This document shows positions 49,509 through 62,044 of a stretch of DNA of 64,000 bases, one piece after another. The position numbers and the translations under genes were made by a program. Under the pieces are notes generated by a model. It had not been told where the DNA came from. It did not search any database and saw nothing but the letters and a program-made list of their open reading frames with translations. The stretch covers positions 62,001 to 126,000 of the forward strand of contig RCTD01000025.1 of the NCBI GenBank assembly GCA_014898415.1, in the 5' to 3' direction. This DNA is from Stromatinia cepivora (taxonomy: Eukaryota; Ascomycota; Leotiomycetes; Helotiales; Sclerotiniaceae). Every line of letters begins with the position of its first letter. The stretch's first letter is position 1.

Positions 49509-49911
49509 ATTGAATTGTGAATGGAAATGTGTATGTAATTTGGAGAAGTATGTCTGGAGCTATACGGAGTATCATGAGATAGAAGTTATCGGGTTCTTAT
49601 CGGTAATTGTTATCGCCGACAATCTGCATCACATTGTAGGTGCCTTAAATGAGATCCAATTTCTTGACCACTATCAGGCCATAACTATTTTTGCCCAGAA
49701 ATTCATTTGTTCGCTTAGTGCATTTTAGCTTCACGCACTCATTAGGAATTTTGAAATTCTTCTCTCCAGCTTCGCAACGACAATATCGACAACTAACCAA
49801 ACCCATCAATTCCCGTTATCGCCATAATCCGGTACATACTCAATCTCTCTACGATTTACCCTCTGAATCAATTTCAATCAGCAGCTAATTCGAAACTCTT
49901 AAATAGCAATC
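49509..49911. promoter_or_regulatory. Shared upstream region of the hypothetical gene and RPS23
   Basis: 403 bp between divergent starts. The RPS23 side is pyrimidine-rich (49,740-49,900), usual for fungal ribosomal-protein leaders. No specific factor site recognised. Confidence 0.55.
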
Positions 49912-50489
49912 ATGGGTAAAGGAAAGCCAAGAGGTCTCAACGCCGCTCGCAAACTTCAAAACCATCGTCGCGAGCAAAGATGGGCTGATTTGTCCTACAA
50001 GAAGCGTGCCTTGGGTACCGCTTTCAAATCCTCGCCATTCGGAGGTTCTTCCCACGCTAAGGGTATCGTTCTCGAGAAGGTCGGAGTCGAGGCCAAACAA
50101 CCTAACTCCGCTATCCGAAAGTGTGTCAGAGTTCAGTTGATCAAGAACGGAAAGAAGGTCACTGCTTTCGGTATGTGGAATATTTTATGATTTGGGATTT
50201 CTGGGAGGTAGTGGAGGATGGATTGAAGATCTGCGGGAGGAGGGTAGATGAATTGAGGCATAATGGGAAGGGGAAAAGTGATGAAGAAACGCTAACGTGA
50301 ATTTCTACAGTTCCTAACGATGGTTGTCTTAACTTCGTTGATGAGAACGACGAGGTTCTCCTCGCTGGTTTCGGTCGTAAGGGAAAGGCCAAGGGAGATA
50401 TTCCTGGTGTTCGTTTCAAGGTCGTCAAGGTCTCTGGTGTTGGATTGTCTGCTTTGTGGAAGGAGAAGAAGGAGAAGCCAAGATCATAA
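49912..50489 (+). CDS. RPS23: 40S ribosomal protein S23 (uS12), two exons
   Basis: Model of 145 residues, the same as yeast: exons 49,912-50,170 and 50,311-50,489. The 140-nt intron has GTATGT, a GCTAAC branch and a CAG acceptor, joining in phase 1. uS12 lies at the decoding centre of the small subunit and controls translational accuracy. The conserved loop KQPNSAIRK is at 62-70, with Pro64 at the position hydroxylated in yeast. The N-terminus [15 protein letters not shown] and C-terminal Lys/Arg-rich tail are typical. Confidence 0.98.
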
Positions 50490-51433
50490 AGGAATATGTT
50501 AACGATTTTGCTTCTTGGGGGAAATGGGATATGGTGTTTTGCTGTCGCGACGATCGATGGCTAGGCTCAGAATCTACATATAGAGCATAGTACTTTCATA
50601 CCTGCAGCATTTGGGAATGAAATACCTCCATTGATCATGATCACCATCAATTTGTCTCTTTGGAAAGGATTTCGTTTGTGCAAAAGGTTGTGTGACGAGT
50701 ATTAGGGATTGACTGGTTTAAAAATTCTGGCTAGCTGTTCGTTTTGAGCCGAAGTCGAGGATCTGGATGAGTGGCGGAGTTGAAGATTGACTTCAGCGTC
50801 TGTACCTATGTTTTGTTCTCCAAATGCTCAAGCGCGCATCCTACCATTTCTCTCATGACAACACGTCATTCGATATCTTGCAGCCATAATGTTGAGAATC
50901 ATGTTCACCCACAAAAATGCACTTATTCCCATGAATCTTTTACCCCAGTTTCTGATTACTCGAGCACAATATACCTACATTGCAAGAATTCTCTCGATCT
51001 CCATGCTTAATTCGCACGTCGCCTAGCTGAAATCCTATCTAATAAGATGTCTACTCCACATCTCATCTACTCTATATCTCAGGCTCTCAATGATCCAGCC
51101 ACGATAAATACTTCATATGCATATCCATGAACTCTTAGTCCTACTTCTCGTGTCATTATAGTATTGAAAATCATCATATGTCATAATAGGCGAATATTCA
51201 TTATGTTAAACTGTAAAACAAGTATCTTGTCGCCGACATACAATGACAACCACCTTCTGTTTCTACTTCAACCATCCATAATCGCAATACAGTTTCAACT
51301 TGTTAAACATTTCACATTAAAATATATACTCTTTCATCGTACACAATATCCAACTTCCCTCTACTCCACACTACTTCTGTCCCTCCTCCCATCCTCACTC
51401 ACATCTAATCCACTCCACCCACCCTGATCTCAC
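50490..51433. other. Intergenic, nothing recognised
   Basis: 3' region of RPS23 and of the convergent PLC-like gene. Short frames only. Confidence 0.65.
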
Positions 51434-53447
51434 TCACTGCCCCCCTTCCCCCGACCCCCAAGCATTAACCCCCATAGCCAACGCCACCACATCACAATTC
51501 CTAATATAATCCACTTCGATTAAATTCGGTTTCCCTCCTCCTCCTCTCCCTTCCCCTCCTTTCCTCCCCCCCGAAACCAACGCCTCAAAATTAGAAAACA
51601 ATTCCCTCTGCGCCAATACCGCATATCCCAATATAGAATTCCACCAATTTCCCTTATCGGCCTGCACGGAAAGCGGTTGTGTGAGGATCCAGGAGAGTTT
51701 GTGGATCGGTGTTGGATTTGTGTTTAGGTTGGTGTTGGTGTTTGGAGCTGATGATTTATGCTGGGATAATTTCTCGAGTTGGGAGGTGCTTAGGCGGGTG
51801 GGGGATGAGGTGTGGGAAAAGGAGCCGGTGAGGGGGAGGCGGAAGGCGGGAATGGGGGTGAAGTTTAGGTTTGCGGAGGAGCGGGGGGTTAGGGGGGTGG
51901 GGATGGTTGATGGGGGTTGGTGCGAGGTGGTTTGGGGGTCTGCTTGGGGGGTGGGGTGTTAGTTTGATGTTGTTGTTTTTTTGAGGGGTGGTTTGAGGGT
52001 ATGGGGGTATGGGGTATTTGATGGTTGGGATGGAAAGGGATGGGAAAGGGAGGGAAGATTCTGTATACTAGATGATGGAACATGTGGATTTGCAATAGGG
52101 TATTTGAGAAAAAAGATGATTTGAAGGATGCGCAGGATAAAATATTACGATAGACTTGGATACTAGGGATTGCGATACGAAAAAAAGACAAATTATACTT
52201 ACGAGTATTGTCAAGAGGATTGGAGACTTCCTGTTTATAAAGGGAGGGAGATTCCTCCTGTGAATACATTGGATCTGTAGTGTTTAGAGGAGAGAGATCG
52301 TTATCCGGGACAACAGGGTCGCAGCTAGGTGAAAATGCTGTGAGAGTAGAATTTACATCTCTCTTTCCCTGAGCAGAAAATAAAGCTGGTGCACCACAAG
52401 GAACCCTCACCAACACCGCACTTTTACCTCCCTCCTTCACGAACGTCCCAAAAGGTACATTCGACAAATCCCATTGCGATCCCTGCGGTTCCACCCAAAG
52501 ATCATAGATACCATTCAGCACGCCATAAAACTTCATCCAATCATCCTCACTAAAACCACTCCATTTGCGCTTCGCATTCGCATCGTGCGAAATATCAAGC
52601 ACGATTAATTCCCCCGGATATTTGCGCGTGAAATAATTTATATCCTCGATCATGCTTTCGATACTCTGGCCCGTAGCACCCCACATACTACCTGCAGCAA
52701 ACGAACCGTGATATGTCATCCATTTTTTTCTGTATAACGCAGGACGGATGTCTAGCCAGCGGGCTCCGTGGACAAGTTGCCAATATATGGAATGCGATTG
52801 TGTTTGCGTGTTGTGTAATGTGCCTGGTCCGTTTAGTGGGTGGGAAACGATATTAGCGCCCGCGTTGTGGGACATGGGCATAGTGATTTCGCGGAGGGAT
52901 TTCGGGGAGAGCGTAGAGATGGTGCTTTGCATCCAGGATACTGGGGGATTGGTGCTAATGTAGGGGGTTTGAATGCCGTTTCCTGCGAGGATAAAGGCGT
53001 GAGGATGGTGATCCATAAAACCTAGATTGATGGTTGAATATTTGGGGTTGTTGAGAGAGGAGAGATTTTCATGGTAGTGAATCTGGAGTTGGGTTGGGTC
53101 TTGAAGAGCACTGATGGTGAAGGATTCGGGGGATGAGGGGTTGTCAATACGATATGTTGCTTCTGCATTTGCGTCTCGTTGATTGAGGATCCATGAGATG
53201 CAGGATTCGGAACTTGTGCCTGTGGTATTTATTAGATATGGATGTAAGATATTAGAAATATACTATGTGGAATACCAGATGGGATAATAGGATTGGGGGT
53301 CCATTTCATGCGATGCGTTCTATTAGATATTAGGTGCCAATCATATGGTGTTCCGTTGATCAGTTCCACGTATGCTTTTGATCTTGCAAGTACCATAGGC
53401 AGAAGAAGCAGCAGGGCAGCAGAGATATATTGAGTGGATTTGAACAT
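51434..53447 (-). CDS. Secreted PLC-like phosphodiesterase, three exons
   Basis: Model of 564 residues: exons 53,447-53,276, 53,219-52,203 and 51,939-51,434. Intron 1 (56 nt, GTATTC) and the 263-nt intron 2 (GTAAGT; CTAAC just before a CAG) both join in phase 1. An AAG 3 nt earlier in the transcript is an alternative acceptor for intron 2. Signal peptide MFKSTQYISAALLLLLPMVLA, then a beta-rich N-terminal region (YVELINGTPYDWHL). The PI-PLC-X-like domain has active-site-type H175 (MPMSHNAGANI), the WLDIRP motif and H228 (WMTYHGS). The C-terminal exon is partly low-complexity, then WNSILGYAVLAQRELF and DYIRNCDVVALAMGVN. There is no hydrophobic tail, so it is probably secreted. Substrate unknown. 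Confidence 0.85.
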
Positions 53448-53586
53448 TGTGAATAGTATCAAGTAGAGACAATAATTTACTGGTGTGCAGATACACGCAG
53501 ACTTGGTAATGTACAGAACTTTAAATATACATCTCTCGGATATCGTGAATGATTTATAGGACAATAACATGAAAGGAACAGATTGC

Positions 53587-53680
53587 ACAAGCTACAAATA
53601 GGTAGAAACTCCCCATTGACAAGCTACAAATTGGTAGAACTCGCCATTGAAAAGCTATAAATTGGTAGAGCTCGCCATTG
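53587..53680. repeat. Three imperfect 31-32-bp tandem units
   Basis: Units 53,587-53,618, 53,619-53,649 and 53,650-53,680 share acaagctacaaattggtaga and a ctcgccattg end with a few substitutions. It sits upstream of the PLC-like gene at the edge of the AT-rich compartment. Confidence 0.85.
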
Positions 53681-53978
53681 ACAAGTCCGGTTGACGGGAG
53701 TGATAACGTGAGGGGTAGGTAAACTTTAGTCTGCCAAAATTCGCCTGATAAAATAGTATAACTGTACCAATTTTTTTTTCGCGAAAACGATATTTATCAT
53801 CAATTGCATCAACATTGTTTGGTTTAGCAATACCAAAATTAACTTTTGATTAAGGAGGGTATGCTTAGTAGCAAACCAATATTGTACGGCATAGAAACTA
53901 TCAAAATAGCCTCGAGTTATATTGATCGGCGCCTTTAGATTGTCTTTTAGACATACGTCATGGATCGCCATACACTAA

Positions 53979-54001
53979 TGACCGAAAGTTTGTGAACTTC
54001 G
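53979..54001. other. Hairpin-forming inverted repeat
   Basis: The sequence ccgaaagtttgtgaacttcgg is a near-perfect inverted repeat (CCGAA-GTT / AAC-TTCGG). It sits where AT-rich DNA begins and might be the end of a transposon, but no partner copy is visible in the window. Confidence 0.4.
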
Positions 54002-55968
54002 GGACAAATAGAAAAGTCAAAAAAATTCCTATTGGCATTTTTTGGCGGGAGCGATTGAAATGGCAAAAGAAATTTTTTATTCAAATCTAATAAAGAATCG
54101 GAAATTAATAATTTAGCAATTAGAGTTATATATATATATATATATATATATAGAGGTCCTTTATAAGATTTATAAGTTTCGTAATATAAGGCTTTTAGAA
54201 TTCAGAATTTTCTTTTTTTTTAAAATAAAATAAATCATTTGTTTTTTTATTATATAATATTATATTATAATATTAAATTTTTTTAATTTAAATAAGCTCT
54301 TTTTTAGATTTAATTGATTAGAATATAATTTCTTTTAATTAATGATCGATAATGTTTATTTTATTAAATGAAAAATGAATTATTATATATTATATAATGT
54401 TTATTTATAATAGTTTAAATCCGATTGTTAAATATTAGAAAAGATTTGAATCGATTTATTAAATGATTTTTCAAATCTTCGAATTTTCTTATTATTTTGA
54501 ATTTTATATTAATTTTGAAGAGCCAATCAAATATATATATAATTTTAATAAATATAATATAAATAAATATTATTCTTTTTTAATTAGATTAATTAAAATA
54601 GATATTGTAAAGAGTTATTGATTTATATAAATTCTTCGAGTTATAAAGAAAGAGGGGGCTGAATTTATAGGTTTTGATTTATTATTTCGTTTTATTAATA
54701 GAATTTATTTTATATATTAAGATATTATTAATTATAGATTATTCCGAAGGGAAAAAAACTCTAATATTTTATTTATCGATTTATATCACGGGATAGTATG
54801 ATTACAGAGCACTTTCAGGGATCGTTGAATAGGTGGTACACGTGATTGGTAGAGTAAAAGAATTCCATGATTTTCCCTTGATTATATGAATCAAGAGTTA
54901 TATATATAGAACAAATGAATGATTATTTAGCTGATATATACCTTAATTAGGTTAGATCTTTATTTATTAGTATATCAGGATTATTTTATCAATTGGTAGA
55001 TTGGTAAGGGTTAAAAAATCCTTTATTCTGATTAGAAAGTATACACTTTGATTTTTCGTAGGATATAGGAGATTATAGGGTTTTCTATAATATATCCTCT
55101 AAATTGAAAGGTGATTTGAAATAAATGGAAAAATATAGAAAATGGTAATTCATATGATTTGTGAATGAATATATGAGGCGATTATAAATAGATATTAATA
55201 AAGAAGTAATGTAATATATAAATCTGAAATGATTCTAGTATTTTTGGAATAAAGAAGAATTTGATTATATATAAATCACAAATTTCTTTTGATTTTTGAT
55301 TTGTTATTTGCGATATTCTTCGAAATCAAAATTTTGAATAATAAAAAGAAAGTTTTCTATCAAAAGAATACAGGAGAATAATCGATTTTGTAATATAGTA
55401 ATTGAAAATACTTATAATTGCTAAATTATAGTATATTGATTATAATAATGAAATAAAATGAATAAATTTTTAGAGATATATAAATCCCTTTTTTGTATTT
55501 TTGTTTTTGTTTTAATTATGTTTTTATTGATTATTATTATATTTAAGATTTTGAGGTTTAAAAAGATTAAGTAAGCGAATTTCAATTATACTAGATAAAT
55601 AGTAATTGAAAAGAAAACTTTGAAAGAGTCGAATATAAAAAAAGATTTTAATATTCTTTTGAGGAATTAATAAATCGAATAAAAAGAATTAATAAATCCA
55701 GTATAAATAACAAATCAAGATATCGATCTTTGGAAATATAATTTAACTAAATTTGTTTTTAGAATAATATATAATTATTTATTTCAGAAACCATTCCCTT
55801 TTGTTGAAAGAACTATTATTTGTTGTAATCAATTATCTATTATAGATTCAGATAATAATTTGAAAATAAGTTTTATTTTTGAATTTTGTTATATGATTGA
55901 AAGGTTTTACTAATCTTATAATTGTAATTATCGAAGCAAGGATCATTTAATAAAGAAGAGAAAAAAAA

Positions 55969-56307
55969 AGGATTTCTTTATCTAAAAATAACGATTTATT
56001 CGATTCTTCAATATCGGATTTTTCGGACGATAAGTTAGATGAAGAAGAAAAAGGAAAAAGATTATCGAAAATTATTAGCTTTCTAATTAAAACAAAAGAT
56101 GAAAGGAGTTGTAAAGAAAGAAACGATTATTTATATATTCGATATATAAAGTCGTTAATCATTAAAAAATATAATTTCCATAATAAATGCTTTATTGATT
56201 CTTTCAAGCCGAATAATCGTCAATGTTGGAATTATAATATTCATTTATATACTTTTTTATCAGTTTTCCTTTATCCTTTAGCAAATTATTATATCACCGT
56301 TCATTAG
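55969..56307 (+). other. Open antisense frame of copy 1, co-linear with copy 2
   Basis: 112 open codons (contains SDDKLDEEEKGKRLSK) ending in TAG at 56,305. They align without indels to 61,652-62,044 of copy 2, with differences mainly transitions. It lies on the strand opposite pol, between pol and the element end. Function unknown; it may be an additional element-borne ORF, a captured fragment, or chance openness of AT-rich DNA. Confidence 0.4.
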
Positions 56308-56999
56308 CAAAATTCGAAAATAAGTTTTTTGTTTATTCTCTTTATTTTTATAGTATATTGATTGTTGATTGTATAATCCAAATAGAGATATAGAATTGCA
56401 ATAAAGATGATACTGGAGATCGAGAAGAAGAGAGAAATTATTTTTTTGTTTTTATATTATTGTTCTCCCTCTTTTTATTGTATTATTTATTGGAATTCTT
56501 GAAAGACCGAATGAAAAAAGTATATTATGATTTCGGAGAACGATAATAAGGATAAGAGAGAAAGAATAATGAAGAAGAAGAGGAGAAAGAAGCAAATAAT
56601 ATATTCAAAGAAAAGAGAAAGAAAGGATAATCCTTTAGTTTCTATAGTATCAATAATATTAATAGTTTTGATTGCTTCAATTGTTTTTTGTTCATTGATT
56701 GTTATAGATAATCCAGAGATTTTTTTATTTGAATTTCAAGTTATTGAACTTAGAAAAAAGTTTATTCTTTTTCGAAAATAGAAAAATAAAAAATAGAAAA
56801 ATGATCGGCCTTGATTATTCTTTGTTTTCCGATAGATATAGAGTATATAAATTAGAGTGTATTGTAGAAAAATATAATAATCTGGGATATCAAATAAGAT
56901 TCATTCTATTTATATTAAAGGAAAGAATTACAAGCTTTGGATTATTGTTATTCAAGTTCTATAATCTAGATTATTGTTATTCAAATTCTATGATTCTAT

Positions 57000-58340
57000 T
57001 GTTTATATTTTATAGATTGAAAAAGGATCGGAAGTATTCGAACTTTTGTTTTATAAGATTTTTGATGAATTCATTAGTAATTATATTGGTGATCGATAGA
57101 TAGGTTATATAAAAGTTCCCTTTTGAATATTCTTAATATAATTATATATTTTGGATATCAATGTAATATAGTTTTATAATGATCTGTTTATTTTTATCAA
57201 TTATTAATCTAATCATTTATTGATTATCGTAGAAGATCGTTATAGGTTCTTTTATTACTAGATCGATCTTTTTTAAGAAATATAGAATTATTATAATTTC
57301 TTTTGATGTATATTCGATTCCGAGAAGTTCTATTTTGGTAGTTAAGGTGGTTATAATGTTTTATTTGGATGTTTTCTATATGATTAAATTATCGAAAAAG
57401 GATGTAATATATCTTTGGGATGATTGATAAATATCTAAATCATTTGTAAAAGAAATATCTGAAAAAACAAAAAATTGTGATATTTGATCATTGTTATATT
57501 GAATTGCAAGATATTTTATATTTTATAGATATTATAAATAATGATCGATAGCTTTTATATAATCGCTCAATAAATTAATTAAATAATGATTTAGTTATAA
57601 AACAATAAATAATATATTCGTTCTTATAATGATTATAGTATATAATATTGATCTCATTTTCTTTTGATATATTTTTATAATATATATAGGAATTTGATTC
57701 TGATTTTTCTGAAATATTATTATTAAAAGTGGTATATTTACTATTCTGTTTATTGCTTTGAATTTCTTAGTAATCTTTTTAATATATATATTATAAACTA
57801 ATTACAGCTTTTTCTTAGATCGATTATAAAGTATATATATATCTAAAAACTACTTAGTATTTTTTAGGTTTTGTAATTTATATATAATTTTGATTTCTTT
57901 GATAATCTTTATAATAATTGATTTATTTTTCTTATAATAAATAATCTGAATATTATTTATAAAGAAAAAAATTATAATAATATATTCTGAATTAATATAT
58001 AAATACAATTCCTTTTTATATTGTATCAATTCTAACTTTTTGAATATCTAAGTGAAATCTTTAAATTATATAATTAGGGAGTTTTGTAGATTATACAAAG
58101 TTCGATCGATTATAACATTTTTATTTAGGATTTTGTATCCATCAGATAAATAGTATACAATTGAAGTATTGAAAGAATTGTACAAAACATTAACGAAAGT
58201 ATTGATTACATTGTATTATTTAATTTCGAGATTGTATTTAACGATAATTGTTATTATAATTCGAAATGATTAGTTTGTTAATATAGTAGTGTAAATAATC
58301 TTAATAGTACTTTTAGTTTAAAAATCTCTTTATATTATTA
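57000..58340 (-). pseudogene. Copia reverse transcriptase/RNase H remnant (copy 1)
   Basis: Co-linear with the better preserved copy 2 region at 62,694-64,000, but with more nonsense codons and lower GC. The catalytic pair reads Asn-Asn (57,952-57,957). Confidence 0.75.
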
Positions 58341-60464
58341 AATATAAGTGGTAATGAATAATTAAATTTTGATTATTGTATTTATATATAAATATTTATT
58401 GAAAAAGGATCGATTTTGTAGATTCTGATCCAGAATCGATTTTATATCAAATTTTTCTAGTCTTAAAGTTATTAACCTCAAAATCGCAATTCTATTTGAA
58501 TTAATATTTTATTTGATGATTTTTTAATTGATGATAAAAACGAAGTAATTTTGGAATTGCAAATATATAAATTCGAGGAAGTAATATTGTTTATAATTTA
58601 TTGATTATAGATCAGATAAAAAATAATAATGGTTTTGCTTCAATTTTAATAATGATTATATTATAAATTATTATAAATTGAGAATACTTCTTTATATCGT
58701 TTATTTTTTATTGATTAAATTAAAATATAGAATAAAAGTTATTTAAACAAAATAATTCTATTGAATCTATTCTTTGAAATATAATGATTCCTATATAAAA
58801 TTCAATATTAGAATTATTTCTTTTATAATATTATTATATATATAATTACCTTTGTATATATATTAATTACTTTGGGATACGAAAATCAAATGACTCTTGA
58901 AAAAAAGGTAACTTCGAATAGTAATTATATAATTGAAACTTAGACAGGTTGATCTAAGTCCTGAATATTTCAATCCTTATAATATAAACTCTTTTAAGTA
59001 TCTATTCGAAATTATAAATCTATAAATCCTTTATAAATCGATCAAATGAATATATAGAATACAATAATCTTTGTAATAATTGGATTTCCTTTATAAAATA
59101 CTCTAATTGATTATTTCAATATATATACTTCCTTTTAGAATATTGAAATTAATCGATTAAAATAATCTCTAAATCATTTTTGTATATACTACAAAGAACT
59201 TCGATAATATAATCAATAAACTCATATTTTATATTCCCTATATCAATATATTCAATGAAATCGGAATCTATATTATTATTACGAATATCTCTTTGAACAA
59301 TATCAATATCTTTACCTGCAAGATATAATTACTCCTCAATAAAAGAATCAGCTTCTTTAATTTCTCTAATAAAAGAATCAATCAATATTCATATATCTTT
59401 ATTATATACTTTATCTTCATTATCTAAAAGATTAAATGAATTGGATAATTCTAGATCGACTTCTTTATTCCCATTATTATCCTTTAGATTTATATTTATC
59501 CTCGAAATTAATTCATTTATAAATAATAAATCTGAAATATACTTAATAAATGAATCAAGGATTTTTCGATCTATAAAAATAGATAAATAAATAAAGTCTT
59601 TATAATTATCCTCATTTTGAATAATCGTTTCATTTATTTCAATATGATTTTATAAATTAAAAATTCTAATAAACTGTTTAAACTCTTTTATAATATGAAT
59701 ATCGATCATTCGATTAATGGAATCTATATAATAAATGAATTTCTTATTGAATATTATATTTCGAATAATAATAACTCTATCGAGCTTAAATATCTATATA
59801 TAATAGATCAATATATCTAGGATATAATTTACTAAATATTCAATATATATTCGAAAATTGATTTTGTACCATTTCTTATTAATTCCAGTTTCTTTGTTCT
59901 TATTCAAAAGGTAAATTCGGTATTTATATTTGTAAATTCTATTCCAATTAGAATAGAGATTATTAGATATTTTCTTTGTGAATAAAGGATTATTTTTGCA
60001 AAGATAATTATAAAACTATATATCGAATATTTTATTAGGCGATTTGAAGGATTTGGTTTTTAAAGGATTTATATTATATAGATAAATAATAATTTGCATT
60101 ATTTCTATTTACAATTTATTCAATAAACTTATTATAATCTGCATTTTTATTTATTTTATAATTATTTCTTATTCTATATATTCTGATTCTTTATTAGATT
60201 TATATATATAAAATAGGGATAACTCGAATTCGATATCTTTTTGCTTAATTTATTTTTTAAATAATATTGTTTTTATAATTCTAATAACAAATATATTATT
60301 ATTCTGTTTAATCATTATAATTGTTAATCTGTATTTATAATGAATCTAAGTTACAAAACTTTGAATGATTATAAATACTTCGTTATATATTTTGTAATAA
60401 ATTAGATATAAAAAGATTTTATTATAATATATTTCTTTGATCAATAAAAGTTATAATATATTAT

Positions 60465-60545
60465 TATCACGGGATAGTATGATTACAGAGCACTTTCAGG
60501 GATCGGGGAATAGGTGGTACACGTGATTGGTAGAGTAAAAGAATT
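60465..60545. repeat. Near-unmutated terminal block shared by both copia copies
   Basis: The first about 81 bp of copy 2 match 54,784-54,864 of copy 1 at all but two positions, while the rest differs heavily by transitions. It begins TATCACGGGATAG and includes GGTGGTACACGTGATTGG. An inverted repeat (ctcttgatt-atatg-aatcaagag) follows a few bases later. It is probably an LTR terminus. Confidence 0.7.
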
Positions 60546-61624
60546 GAATGATTTGCTCTTGATTATATGAATCAAGAGCTGTATATATAGAATAAATAAG
60601 TGATTATTTAGTCGATATACATTTTAATTAGATTAGATCTCTATTTACTAGGATATCAGGATCACTTTATCAATTGGTAGATTGGTAAAGGCTAATAAAT
60701 CCTTCATTTTGATTGGAAAGTATACGCTTTGATCGTTTGTAGGATATAGGGGATCACAGGGCTTTCCATGATACATCCCTTAAATCGAAAGACGATCTGA
60801 AATAAATGGAAAGGTATAGAAAGTAACAATTTATATAATTTATGAATAAATATACGAGGCGATTATAAACAAACGTTAACAAAGGAATGGTATAATATAT
60901 AAACCTGAAATGATCCTGGTATCCTTGGAATAGAGAAGAATTTGATTGTATATAAATCGCAAATTTCTCTTGGTATTTGATTTGCTACCTATAATATTCT
61001 TCGAAATCAAGATTTTGAATAATAAAAAGAAAGTTTTCCATCGAGAGAATATAAATGAATGATCAATCCTGCAGCGTAACAATTGAGAATGTATATAATT
61101 GTTAGATTATAATGTATTGATCGCAATAACGAAATAAAATGAATGAATTTTTAAAGATATATGGATCTTCTTTTTGTATTTTCGTTTTTGTTTTTAATTA
61201 AGTTTTTATTGATCATTATTATATTTAAGATTTCGGGGTTTAAGAAGGTTAAACAAATGAATCTCAGTTGTATTAGGCAAACGGTGGTTGAGAAGAAAAC
61301 TTTGAAAGAATCGAATGCAAAAGAAGATTCCAGTACTTTTTCGAGGGATTAATAAATCGAATAAAGAGAATTAATAAATCCAGTGTAGATAACAAATTAA
61401 GATATCGATTTCTGGGAGTATAATTTAATTAAATTTGTTTTTAGAATGATATATAATTATCTATTTCAGAAACCATTTCCTTTTGTCGAAAGAACTGTTG
61501 TTCATCGTAGTCAATTGCCTGTTATAGATTTAAATAGTAATTTGGAGATAGATTTCATTTTTGGATTTTATTGTATAATTGAAAGGTTTTATTAATCTTG
61601 TATTTATAATTATCGAAGCAAGAA

Positions 61625-62044
61625 TTGTTCGATGAAGGAAAGAAAAGAAGAAGGGTTTCTTTATCTGATAATAATGATTTATTCGATTCTTTGGTGCCGG
61701 GTTTTTCGGATGATGAATTAGATGAAGAAGAAAGAGAAAAAAGGTTATCAAAAGTTGTTGGCTTTTTAGTCAAAACAAGAGATGAGGGGAGTCGTGGGGA
61801 AAGGAACGATTATCTATATATTCGATATATGAAATCGTTGATCGCTGGGAGACATAATTTTTATGGTAAATGCTTTGTTGATTCTTCCAAGCCGAATAGT
61901 TATCGGTATTGGAATTGTGGTACTCATTTGTATACTCCCTTGCCGGTTTTCCTTTATCCTCTGGTAGATTATTATATCGCTGTTTATCGGCAAAATTCAA
62001 AAGTAAATTCTTCGTTCATTCTCTTTACTTTTATAGTATATTGA
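61625..62044 (+). other. 139-residue antisense ORF in copy 2
   Basis: Open for 140 codons on the strand opposite pol. It contains an acidic/basic stretch (SDDELDEEEREKRLSK) followed by GFLVKTRDEG and NDYLYIRYMKSLIAGRHN, then Tyr/Cys/Pro-rich sequence. The first codon used by the open frame is not ATG-supported by context, so the true start is unclear. Open frames continue at 61,909-62,193 and 62,385-62,690 in other phases. Present in both copies. Not recognised. Confidence 0.4.

Larger units (their letters stand above)
53448..54783. other. Transition from genic to AT-rich DNA
   Basis: Begins with the promoter of the PLC-like gene, then a 31-32-bp tandem repeat, a hairpin, and from about 54,050 very AT-rich sequence with a (ta)n tract at about 54,125-54,152. 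A minus frame at 53,726-53,971 (81 residues, contains TRGYFDSFYAVQYWF) could be a transposon remnant but is not recognised. Confidence 0.6.
54784..60464 (-). mobile_element. RIP-mutated Ty1/copia retrotransposon, copy 1
   Basis: About 5.68 kb of roughly 80% AT DNA. Reading the minus strand of 57,000-58,340 and allowing for stops gives the copia reverse transcriptase to RNase H order: a FF-[IV]-N-N segment at 57,969-57,952 in place of the catalytic [YF]VDD, then equivalents of LTNLLSDYIK, KASKQD and HIDIQN. Nearly all losses are G-to-A or C-to-T, the RIP pattern of ascomycetes. 58,340-60,464 probably holds the integrase/gag part but is too decayed to divide. The left end (54,784) is a nearly unmutated 80-bp block shared with copy 2; TA here may be a mutated TG of an LTR end. 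No intact protein could be made. Confidence 0.8.

Noticed and set aside
53726..53971. 81-residue minus frame near the hairpin, considered a transposase
   Set aside because: No catalytic or helix-turn-helix motif recognised; too short to assign.
60465..60560. Helitron 5' end (A|TC... followed by a small hairpin)
   Set aside because: The A-TC context and hairpin fit, but the linked coding remnant is clearly copia reverse transcriptase/RNase H, so an LTR end is simpler.
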